Origin: Inhella gelatinilytica
Lineage (GTDB): Bacteria; Pseudomonadota; Gammaproteobacteria; Burkholderiales; Burkholderiaceae_C
Length of the DNA stretch: 64,000 bases
Assembly (NCBI RefSeq): GCF_016093295.1
Contig: NZ_JAEDAL010000001.1
Coordinates: 806,001-870,000 of the forward strand
Direction: 5' to 3'
The translations under genes and the position numbers were made by a program. Numbering within the stretch: the stretch's first letter is position 1; every line of letters starts with the position of its first letter. Under the pieces are notes generated by a model. It was not told the origin of the DNA, ran no database searches, and saw nothing but the letters and a program-made list of their open reading frames with translations. Shown here piece after piece: positions 25,761 through 33,226 of this stretch.

Positions 25761-27893
25761 TTAATGCTGGACGGCGTGTTGGCCGGAGAGCAGCGTGAGG
25801 TAGAGGGCGGTGAGCACGCGCTGCTGCGCATCGGGCTGGGCGTTGATGGCGTTGGCCAGGCTCTGGCGCAGGGCTTGGGGCATGCGGCCATAGAGCAGGT
25901 TCTGGTCCACCGCGTCCACCAAGGCCGTGGTGTTGCCGGCGACGCTTTGATAGGGCGTCAGGTCGACGCGCCAGTTCGCACCCGGCTGCACCAGCATCTG
26001 CCACAGCATGTTGCCGCGCAGCACCGCTTCGGTGGGTGTGTAGATCTGGAACTCCGGTGCGGCGAGCGTCGTCTGCGGCAGCCGGAACAGCGGTGAGTAG
26101 AAGCCGAACACCGAGGGCGGGGTCAGCGGCTCCTGGGCCATCAGGCTGAACTCCCAGGTCACGGCATTGGTGGGCAGAAAACCGCCGCCCAAGGCCCGCG
26201 CTGTGGCGGCCACATGCTGGATGGCGTCGCGCAAGCGGCCGTCGTTCAGGCCCGCGCTGTCGTTGCGGGCCTCGGCATCCACCAGCACCGCGCGCACCGT
26301 GGCGCGCAGGTCGCCACGCACGCCGCTGCCGTTGTTGGCAAAGACCTGGGCCACGCGCCGCACGTAGTCGGGGCTGGGGTTGCTCTTGACCAACTGGCGG
26401 ATCAAACGCTGCGCGATGAAGGGGCCCGTGTTGGGGTGGTTGAACACGCAGTCCAGCGTGGCGCGCAGGTCGGCCTCGGCCCCTTGACCGGGGGGCAGCA
26501 CACAGCCCAGAAAGCGCTTCTCGCGCGGGTCGTGGTTGATCTCTCGGAACACCAGGGGGCCGGTGAAGTTCTCCCAGTTGTTGGTGCCGGCGCCCTGGTA
26601 GGTCCAGCCGGTGAGCGCCAGCGCCACCTGCTGAATGGTGGCCTGGTCATAGGTGGGCACGGGCCGGCCGCTGGCGTCCAGCTGCGGTGTGCCATCGGGG
26701 TTGAGCCGGACCAGACCGATGGTGAACAGCTGCAACAGCTCGCGCGCGAAGTTCTCGTTCGCGGCCGAGCCATTGCGCGGCGCGTTGCTGTTGGCCAGGT
26801 CCAGGTACTTGCCCATCTGCGCGCTGCGGGTGACCTGCTCCAAGAGCGTGCGGTAGTTGCCGAAGGCTTGCTGGCTGAGCAGGCGCAGGTGCGGCACCAC
26901 CTCGTCGGGGTAGATGTTCTTGTTGAAGCTGATGACCAGCAGCTGCGCCAGCGCATAGGCCACGCGCTGCCGCAGTTGGTCGGGGGCTTCGGTGAGTCGG
27001 TGCAGATAGCCCTGGGCCACCACGCGCCGGTCCGTGCCGGTGGTGACAGGGGTTTCGGGCATCAGGAACTGCTCGTTGAGCCAGGCCTCCACCCCCAGCT
27101 GCTTGACCCGCGCGACGCTGGGCGCGTTGGGGCCAAAAGCCGCCTGATCAAGCAGGCGCGAGGCCGCAAGGTTGGGCGTGCCCAGGCCGGGCGGGATGGG
27201 CGCCGGGGCGGGTGCGGGGGCCGGCGCGGGTGCAGGTGCAGGACTGGGCGCGGGGGCTGGAGCGGGCGCAGGGGCAGGGGCCGTGCTGCTGCTGGTGAAG
27301 CTGACCCGGACGATGTCGGAGCCGATCGAGCCCGGCCCCAACGCCAAGACCTGCACGGTCTGGCTGGTGCCGGCCCAGGTGGATGGCGCCATGCCGGTGG
27401 CGACGATCTGGCTGGAGGAGATTCGCGTGCTGGACACCGGCTGCCCCGCCACCAGCACCTTGAGGTCCGTGCCAAAGGCGGCGCCATTCAAGGTCAGGCT
27501 GTAGGCCCCCACGGGCACGCTGCTGGGCCGGGTGCCCCAGAGCCGCGGCTGGACTTGGGTGACGGACAGGCTGGCGGAGCCGACGATGGTCGGATAAGCG
27601 GTGCTGCGCGCCGTGACCGCCACCACGTTGCTGGGCTGCGGCACCAGCAGGGGCGCGGTGTAGAGGCCCGTGCTGCTGATGGTGCCCACTGTGGCGTTGC
27701 CGCCGGCAATGCCATTGACGGACCACACTACGGTGTTGGGCGAGAGCGGCACATAGGCCGTGAGCTGGCGCGTGCTGCCGATGGGCAGCTGCCCATTGCT
27801 GTAGACCGTGATGGTGCTGGCGAAGGCCGGCAAGGCCAGGGCCGCCACGGCCAGCCCGAGCGGGCGGGACCAGGCGAAGGTGGGAACGTTCAT
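25761..27893 (-). CDS. DUF1800 family exported protein with Pro-Ala linker
   Basis: A 710-residue protein with a signal peptide (to about residue 25), an N-terminal region of Ig-like strands (about 30-205), a low-complexity Pro-Ala linker (near 207-235, encoded at about 27187-27290), and the DUF1800 domain (about 240-710): AASRLLDQAAFGPN, then NFARELLQLFTIGL, and SVFGFYSPLF. The ATG at 27893 is used since it begins the signal peptide; an upstream in-frame start is less likely. It is the first gene of a pair with DUF1501. Function unknown; relatives occur in bacteria that decompose polymers or build surface structures. Confidence 0.88.
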   Translation of the reverse strand: MNVPTFAWSRPLGLAVAALALPAFASTITVYSNGQLPIGSTRQLTAYVPLSPNTVVWSVNGIAGGNATVGTISSTGLYTAPLLVPQPSNVVAVTARSTAYPTIVGSASLSVTQVQPRLWGTRPSSVPVGAYSLTLNGAAFGTDLKVLVAGQPVSSTRISSSQIVATGMAPSTWAGTSQTVQVLALGPGSIGSDIVRVSFTSSSTAPAPAPAPAPAPSPAPAPAPAPAPAPAPIPPGLGTPNLAASRLLDQAAFGPNAPSVARVKQLGVEAWLNEQFLMPETPVTTGTDRRVVAQGYLHRLTEAPDQLRQRVAYALAQLLVISFNKNIYPDEVVPHLRLLSQQAFGNYRTLLEQVTRSAQMGKYLDLANSNAPRNGSAANENFARELLQLFTIGLVRLNPDGTPQLDASGRPVPTYDQATIQQVALALTGWTYQGAGTNNWENFTGPLVFREINHDPREKRFLGCVLPPGQGAEADLRATLDCVFNHPNTGPFIAQRLIRQLVKSNPSPDYVRRVAQVFANNGSGVRGDLRATVRAVLVDAEARNDSAGLNDGRLRDAIQHVAATARALGGGFLPTNAVTWEFSLMAQEPLTPPSVFGFYSPLFRLPQTTLAAPEFQIYTPTEAVLRGNMLWQMLVQPGANWRVDLTPYQSVAGNTTALVDAVDQNLLYGRMPQALRQSLANAINAQPDAQQRVLTALYLTLLSGQHAVQH

Positions 27894-28146
27894 ACGGCGT
27901 CTCCGAAGCCCCGGAGGCGGGGCGAGGCCCTCTTCACCGCAAAGGTCGTGCCAAGCCACGCAGCGCAGCGAGCTGGGTCAAAAGTGACGCAAACCGTCGG
28001 ACCCGCTGACGCGAACGGTCAGTTCGGGCGGGGCGGGTGACAGCGAAGTGTGAGGAGGTGTTGCAAAGGCTTGCCGCGGGTTACACGGCTTGTCTACAAG
28101 ACCTTGAAGCGGCGGCAAAGCCCCGTCGCTACGGAGCGGGAACCGA

Positions 28147-28782
28147 TCAACCCATCTCCCGCAACAAACTCATCACCTTGGTGGTGATGAGCTCCACCGC
28201 CGGGCCGTTGGCGCCGTGGGGGAGGATCACATCGGCGTTGCGCTTGGTGGGCTCGATGAACTGCTTGTGCATCGGCCGCACGGTCTCCAGGTACTGGTTC
28301 ACCACGCTCTCGGTGTTGCGGCCGCGCTCTGAGATGTCGCGCTGCAGGCGGCGGATGAAGCGCACGTCCGAGGCTGTGTCCACGTAGATCTTCAGCGACA
28401 TCATGTTGCGCAGCTTGGCGTCATAGAGGGCGAACAGGCCTTCGACCACGATGATGGGTGCGGGCTTGACGGTGATGGTCTCGTGCGAGCGGTTGTCGGC
28501 CGCAAAGTCGTAGACGGGCATCTCGATGGCCTCGCCCTTGCGCAGCGCGGCCAGGTGCTGGGCCATCAGCGGCCAGTCAAAGGCGTCCGGGTGGTCGTAG
28601 TTCTGCTGGCGCCGGGCCTCGGGCGGCATGTGGGACTGGTCGCGGTAGTAGTCGTCTTGCATCACCACCGCCACCTTCTCTGGCCCGATGGCGGCGAGCA
28701 CCTCGCGCGTCACGGTGGATTTGCCGCTGCCGCTGCCCCCGGCGACTCCGATGACGAATGGTTTGTGATGGGACTTGGGCAT
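28147..28782 (-). CDS. udk: Uridine kinase
   Basis: A 211-residue uridine/cytidine kinase that phosphorylates uridine and cytidine in pyrimidine salvage. The P-loop GVAGGSGSGKST is near residue 12, followed by MQDDYYRDQSHM and NYDHPDAFDW, the nucleoside-binding signature, and VEGLFALYD. Length matches E. coli Udk (213). The ATG at 28782 begins MPKSHHKPFVIGVAGG; the frame stays open far upstream without coding features, which is ignored. Divergent from the OmpA-like lipoprotein. Confidence 0.94.
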   Translation of the reverse strand: MPKSHHKPFVIGVAGGSGSGKSTVTREVLAAIGPEKVAVVMQDDYYRDQSHMPPEARRQQNYDHPDAFDWPLMAQHLAALRKGEAIEMPVYDFAADNRSHETITVKPAPIIVVEGLFALYDAKLRNMMSLKIYVDTASDVRFIRRLQRDISERGRNTESVVNQYLETVRPMHKQFIEPTKRNADVILPHGANGPAVELITTKVMSLLREMG

Positions 28783-29001
28783 GGCAGTCGGCGCAGGGTG
28801 GGACGGAACCTGCGGATTGTCGGGTGAGCAGATCATGGACCCCCGGTCTACCGGGCCATCCGGTCGATGGGGCCGCACGAACAAGCTTGGAACGTTTTGT
28901 TTCACCTCTGTGTCAGCGCCCGCCTGTCGGGCTGCGTTAGTGGGGCACTCGCGACGGCGTGAGTCGGTCGGAGTTTCAGATCTCAACCTTCGGAGTTCCC
29001 C

Positions 29002-29604
29002 ATGAAAGCAGTCGGAATCCTGGTCCTCGGCACCTTGGCCTTGACCGGGTGTGCCACCAAGGACTATGTCAACGAATCCGTGGCGCCGGTTCGATCGGAT
29101 GTGCAGGGCTTGAATCAGCGGGTTCAGGCGCAAGGCGAGGGTTTGAAGTCTTTGGATGGGCGCGTGTCGGGACAAGAGGAGCGCATCAAGGCCTTGCAAC
29201 TGGAAGCCCAAGCGCGGGCCCTTGAAGCCGGAAAGATCCGCGCCCCCGGGTTTCTGATGAGCACCGTGCTCACCGACGACCGCTTCAAGTTCAAGCTGGG
29301 CCACGCGCAGCTCAGTGCGGAGGCGGCCGCGGTGTTGGATGAGCTGGTGGCCAAGCTCAAGGCGGACAACCAGCCGGTGGTGCTGGAAATCCAGGGTCAC
29401 ACCGACAGCACCGGCAGTGCAGACGCCAATCAGCGACTGGGCCTGGCCCGTGCGGAAATGGTGCGGCAGCATTTGGCCCGCGCCGGCGTGCCGCTACACC
29501 GCATGGCCACCATCTCGTATGGCGAATCCGCCCCGATGGCGGACAACGCCACGGCGCAGGGACGGAGCCAAAACCGGCGCGTTCAGGTGGTGGTGATGCG
29601 CTGA
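29002..29604 (+). CDS. OmpA-family outer-membrane lipoprotein
   Basis: A 200-residue lipoprotein: signal peptide with lipobox LTGC (Cys near residue 17), a coiled-coil-like helix (about 25-75, rich in Gln/Glu/Arg) and a C-terminal OmpA domain that binds peptidoglycan (QGHTDSTGSADANQRLGLAR, then ISYGESAPMADN and QNRRVQV). It probably tethers the outer membrane to the cell wall through the coiled coil, in the manner of Pal or Lpp. Methyltransferase copy 2 follows about 100 bases later. Confidence 0.9.
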   Translation: MKAVGILVLGTLALTGCATKDYVNESVAPVRSDVQGLNQRVQAQGEGLKSLDGRVSGQEERIKALQLEAQARALEAGKIRAPGFLMSTVLTDDRFKFKLGHAQLSAEAAAVLDELVAKLKADNQPVVLEIQGHTDSTGSADANQRLGLARAEMVRQHLARAGVPLHRMATISYGESAPMADNATAQGRSQNRRVQVVVMR

Positions 29605-29621
29605 ATCTCCCGCACCCGGGC

Positions 29622-29706
29622 GGAAACGGGCACACTGGTGTCTTCTGCCCGGGCAGCACGCCCAGTTCGGGCGGGCCTCGGAGCCAGTGCGCGCGAAGGC
29701 CCTTCT
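29622..29706 (+). promoter_or_regulatory. Conserved leader of methyltransferase copy 2
   Basis: Second copy of the leader at 21966-22051: GGCACACT, palindrome CTGCCCGGGCAG at 29645-29656, GCCCAGTTCGGGCGGGCC and GCGAAGG before ATG 29707. The identical palindrome and spacing in both copies suggest a functional site duplicated with the gene. Confidence 0.55.
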
Positions 29707-30417
29707 ATGCCGGGTTATCTGGTGTCTCACCATGTGGTCACGGTTTCGGGGGGGGCTGACCTCACCATCCGATCGTTGCAGGACAAACAGCAGCACGCGG
29801 ACCCCGACGGCTTGGCGGCTGCGGCGGGCATCAGCACCGCGCAGTGGTCGTTGTTTGGCCAGCTGTGGCCGGCTGGGCAGCAGTTGGCGGCCTACATGGC
29901 GACGCGCCCCTTGGTGGCGGACGAGAACATCCTGGAGATTGGCTGCGGCCTGGCACTGGCCAGTTTGGTTTGTCATCGCCGAGGGGCATTGGTGACCGCC
30001 AGTGACTGCCATCCGTTGGTGGGGGCTTTTCTGCTCGAAAACTTGCGGCTCAATGGCTTGGCGCCCATGCGGTACTGTCATGGAGCGTGGGGATTGGATG
30101 GGGGCGTTCCCCAGGCGCCTCGACTGCAGGGGCGGTTTGAGCTCATCATGGGCAGCGATGTCCTCTATGAACGCGACGACGCGGGTACCTTGCCGGCCTT
30201 TATTCGAAAACATGCGGCGGCCCGCGGCGAGGTTTTGATCCTGGATCCGAACCGCGGCAATCGTGCGGCCTTTCATCGGGCCATGGCCTCGCAAGGCTAC
30301 GACCGCACAGAAATCCGCGTGCCCCCGCTCGTGAGTGGGGCCGCTGCGGCCCGCTTGCTGCGTTACCAGCGGGGTGGGCGCATTGCAGCCGCCTGCCCAC
30401 CGGTAGACGAGGCATAG
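29707..30417 (+). CDS. Class I methyltransferase, METTL21/Methyltransf_16-like, copy 2
   Basis: A 236-residue paralogue of the protein at 22052-22726. The first 215 residues are nearly the same, including LWPAGQQLAAYMATRPL, ILEIGCGLALASLVCHRRGA and GSDVLYERDDAGTLPAFI; copy 2 carries an extra C-terminal tail (GGRIAAACPPVDEA). The cofactor loop and DVLY motif are intact in both. Many differences are silent third-position changes, which argues that both copies have been under selection since duplication. The next gene (Rieske oxygenase) is 44 bases downstream in the same direction. Confidence 0.85.
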   Translation: MPGYLVSHHVVTVSGGADLTIRSLQDKQQHADPDGLAAAAGISTAQWSLFGQLWPAGQQLAAYMATRPLVADENILEIGCGLALASLVCHRRGALVTASDCHPLVGAFLLENLRLNGLAPMRYCHGAWGLDGGVPQAPRLQGRFELIMGSDVLYERDDAGTLPAFIRKHAAARGEVLILDPNRGNRAAFHRAMASQGYDRTEIRVPPLVSGAAAARLLRYQRGGRIAAACPPVDEA

Positions 30418-30461
30418 TGCTTGGTCCCACCCCGGGGCCTTTGCATCGACCACCGCATGCC

Positions 30462-31574
30462 ATGACGAACTCTCCCTCCCCCCTTGGGCCGGTCCATCCC
30501 GATGTGGCCCGGGCTGAAACGCTGGACAAAGCGTTTTACTTAGACCCCGCATTGCAAACGCTGCAGCACGAGCGCCTGTTTGCGCGCAGCTGGCAGTGGC
30601 TGGGGGACTTGACCGATGTGGCCGCGCCCGCCAGCTTGGCGCCGCGCACGTTGCTGCCGGGCAGTTTGGACGAACCCCTGCTCTTGGCACGAGACGGCGC
30701 AGGTGCCTTGCGCTGCCTGAGCAATGTCTGCACCCACCGCGGCAACCTGCTGGTGCACGAGCCCTGCCAGGGCGCGAAGCAGATTCGCTGCGGCTACCAC
30801 TCGCGCCGCTTTGAGCTGGATGGGCGCATGGTCTTCATGCCTGCCTTTGAACAGGCGCTGGATTTCCCCCGCCCCTGCGACGACCTGCCGCGCCTGGACC
30901 TGCAGCAGTGGGGCGGCCACGGCTACGTGGCGCTGGAGCCGCCGCTGGACGCCTTCGACGCCTTCTTTGGCCCGCTGCGGGAGCGCCTGCACTGGCTGCC
31001 AGTGCAGGACTTCCAGCCCGACCCGGCCGCCAGCCGTGACTACGAGTTCGACGCCCATTGGGCGCTCTACGTCGAGAACTACCTGGAGGGCCTGCACATC
31101 CCCTTCGTGCACCCGGGTCTGACCCAGACCCTGGACCTGGCGAACTACCGCTACGAGCTGCAGGACTGGGGCAACCTGCAGCTGGCCACGGCACGGGACG
31201 GTGAAGTCGCCTTCGAGCTGCCGCCCAGCAGTGCCGAGTTCGGGCAGCGCATTGCCGCCTACTACTACTGGGTCTTCCCCAACCTGATGCTGAACTTCTA
31301 CCCCTGGGGGCTGTCATTGAACCTGGTGCAACCGGTGGGCGCAGCGCGCACGCGGGTGAGCTTCCGCTCCTACGTCTGGAAGCCCGAGCTGCGGGGCCAG
31401 GGCGCCGGTGGCGCGCTGGACGAGGTGGAGCTAGAGGACGAGGCTGTGGTGATGACGGTGCAGCGCGGCCTGCGCTCGCGCTTTTACCGCCACGGCCGCT
31501 ACTCGCCCACGCGCGAGCAGGGCGTGCACCAGTTCCATCGCCTGATTGCTCAGGCGATGGGGGCCTGCGTTTAG
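30462..31574 (+). CDS. Rieske non-haem iron oxygenase, large subunit
   Basis: A 370-residue aromatic-ring-hydroxylating-type oxygenase. The Rieske cluster ligands are CTH (near residue 89) and CGYH about 17 residues later; the mononuclear iron site is NYLEGLHIPFVH, with the bridging acidic residue and two histidines. The length and C-terminus fit the choline/carnitine-monooxygenase-like branch more than true ring dioxygenases, so the substrate may be a quaternary amine or similar. No partner reductase is adjacent. I use ATG 30462 (MTNSPS); a GTG at 30417 overlapping the previous stop is possible. Its stop overlaps the end of the convergent catalase-like gene by four bases. Confidence 0.85.
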   Translation: MTNSPSPLGPVHPDVARAETLDKAFYLDPALQTLQHERLFARSWQWLGDLTDVAAPASLAPRTLLPGSLDEPLLLARDGAGALRCLSNVCTHRGNLLVHEPCQGAKQIRCGYHSRRFELDGRMVFMPAFEQALDFPRPCDDLPRLDLQQWGGHGYVALEPPLDAFDAFFGPLRERLHWLPVQDFQPDPAASRDYEFDAHWALYVENYLEGLHIPFVHPGLTQTLDLANYRYELQDWGNLQLATARDGEVAFELPPSSAEFGQRIAAYYYWVFPNLMLNFYPWGLSLNLVQPVGAARTRVSFRSYVWKPELRGQGAGGALDEVELEDEAVVMTVQRGLRSRFYRHGRYSPTREQGVHQFHRLIAQAMGACV

Positions 31575-32539
31575 GCGACCCCTCGCCCCTGCTGACTGGC
31601 GAAATACACGACCTTGCGCGCCCGCATGACCTCCCCCAGCGGTTGGTGCACCGCCAGGGCCTGCCAAGGGTCGTAAACGCCGGCTTCGGCCTGCTGCGAC
31701 CACGCTGGGTCTTGCGGCGGGGCGCTGACTGCCAATTCGGCCACGGTGATGAAGGGTGCCACGGCTTCGGGCCACTCTACGCTGGCGTCCTCGATGGGCG
31801 TGCGCGCCTCGTCTTCGAAAAACTGCGCCTGCAAGGCATACCGCAGCGGCCCGCGCTGGGCCTGACGCGTGAAGTCGCCCGCGAAATCGCTGTCGCCTGC
31901 GGCGATGGCTTGCCCATTCAAGGGCAACAAACGCAGCTTGGCTGCATAGGGCCCCCAGCGCAGCGGCAGGGTGCTGCCAAAGGTACCGGCCGCAAAGCCC
32001 GGGAAGGGGCGCTTGAACGTTGCGGCCATCTTCTTGAGCTGTCGGAGGGCGCCGAGGGGCCCAAACGTCTTGAACACCCACTTCAGCAAGGCTGCCGGGC
32101 TCTCGCCGGCGGCGAGCACCAATCCAAAGAACAAATGGCTGGTGGGGAAGGCAAAGGCCACCTGGTTGATCAGGCTGAAGTCCTGGTGGTCCGTGCGCCC
32201 GCCCAGGGCGCTCTCTCCTTCAGGGCCCCAGACCCGGAAGGCAAAACCCCGGATGTCCGGGCGCTTGTTGCTTTGCACGTCCACCCCGCCATTGCTGAGC
32301 CGCACGCAGGCTGTGTAGGTGCCGGGCTGGGCAAACCACCCTTGGGCGGCATGCGGTGGCAGTCCGCTGGCCACGGTTAGCGTCGCAGGCGCCACGATCA
32401 AGCCTTTGCGGTGTAGGGCCCGGCCGGTGCCAAAGCGGGCGTTCTTGCGCGCCTGCAGGGCGGCTATGGCTTGGGCTGCCGCGGCATGGCGCGCGGCTTC
32501 GTCGCCTTGAATGGCTTCTTTCCATTGGGTGCTGGGCAT
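31571..32539 (-). CDS. Catalase-like haem protein (SrpA-type)
   Basis: This 322-residue protein is of the minimal catalase-related family, which acts as haem peroxidase or catalase. The distal His lies in GRALHRKGL (RxxHxKG) and the proximal haem ligand region is RARKVVYFAS near the C-terminus, an RxxxY arrangement as in catalases; RLSNGG and SVEWPEAVAPF are family signatures. It lacks a signal peptide. GGAG lies five bases before the ATG. The substrate is unknown; peroxide or lipid hydroperoxide is likely. The neighbouring OsmC gene also points to peroxide defence. Confidence 0.82.
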   Translation of the reverse strand: MPSTQWKEAIQGDEAARHAAAAQAIAALQARKNARFGTGRALHRKGLIVAPATLTVASGLPPHAAQGWFAQPGTYTACVRLSNGGVDVQSNKRPDIRGFAFRVWGPEGESALGGRTDHQDFSLINQVAFAFPTSHLFFGLVLAAGESPAALLKWVFKTFGPLGALRQLKKMAATFKRPFPGFAAGTFGSTLPLRWGPYAAKLRLLPLNGQAIAAGDSDFAGDFTRQAQRGPLRYALQAQFFEDEARTPIEDASVEWPEAVAPFITVAELAVSAPPQDPAWSQQAEAGVYDPWQALAVHQPLGEVMRARKVVYFASQQGRGVA

Positions 32540-32687
32540 GGGGGGCTCCGCGAAAAGGATCGCCGCATCCTGCCCGCAAGTGCGCCAGGGCGCTATCGGT
32601 ACGGTCCCCGTTGATTGACCCAGCGCAGAGCACATCCAGGCGCCCTTCGCGAAGATCCAGGCCTTCCTGCACCACCCGGAGCGCCGC

Positions 32688-33167
32688 ATGTCGACCCGTT
32701 CTCCCCTTGTTCGTTTGACCCAGCAGCACGACTACCAATTCGACGTGGACTTTGGCGTCGGGCCCCACCTCCAGGTGGACGAACCCCCGCCCTTGGGCGC
32801 GGGTGCTGGCCCGACGCCCTTGGACTTGTTGGGCGCTGCGGTGGGAAATTGCCTGTCCGCCTCGTTGTTGTTCGCCCTTCGCAAGTTCAAACAAGAACCG
32901 CACCCCATAGAGACCACGGTGAGCGTTCACACGGGGCGCAATGCGCAAAACCGTTTGCGCGTTGTGGGCCTGGAGGTGCAGTTGCGGCTGGGCCAACCCG
33001 CCGAAGCCTTCTCTCACTTGGAGCGCGTACTCAGCAGCTTTGAGGCGTACTGCACCGTCACCGCCAGTGTGGCGGGGGCCATTCCAGTGGCGGTCACCGT
33101 TTTGGATTCGCAGGGCGGGGTCCTGAAAGCCGCCCCCTCAGATGCGGGGGCTGAACCGGCGGTATGA
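32688..33167 (+). CDS. OsmC/Ohr family peroxiredoxin-like protein
   Basis: A 159-residue OsmC-superfamily protein. The peroxidatic cysteine is in AVGNCLSASLLFALRKF (near residue 55) and the partner cysteine in EAYCTVTASV (near 125), both conserved in hydroperoxide-reducing members. It should reduce organic hydroperoxides with thiol reductant. It is divergent from the catalase-like gene, about 150 bases apart, and its end overlaps by four bases an open extension of the next frame, although the real start of that peptidase is at 33227. Confidence 0.88.
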   Translation: MSTRSPLVRLTQQHDYQFDVDFGVGPHLQVDEPPPLGAGAGPTPLDLLGAAVGNCLSASLLFALRKFKQEPHPIETTVSVHTGRNAQNRLRVVGLEVQLRLGQPAEAFSHLERVLSSFEAYCTVTASVAGAIPVAVTVLDSQGGVLKAAPSDAGAEPAV

Positions 33168-33226
33168 CCAACGGTCTCCGGGCTGGGCGTGCCTATGCTG
33201 CCTCTTTTTCAAAATTTGGAGCGTTC

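Noticed and set aside
27187-27290. GC-rich simple repeat resembling a minisatellite
   Set aside because: It lies within the DUF1800 coding frame and encodes a Pro-Ala linker between two domains, which explains it.
28783-29472. Upstream extension of the udk frame by about 230 codons
   Set aside because: The extension has no family similarity, overlaps the divergent OmpA-like gene, and Udk normally starts directly before its P-loop.
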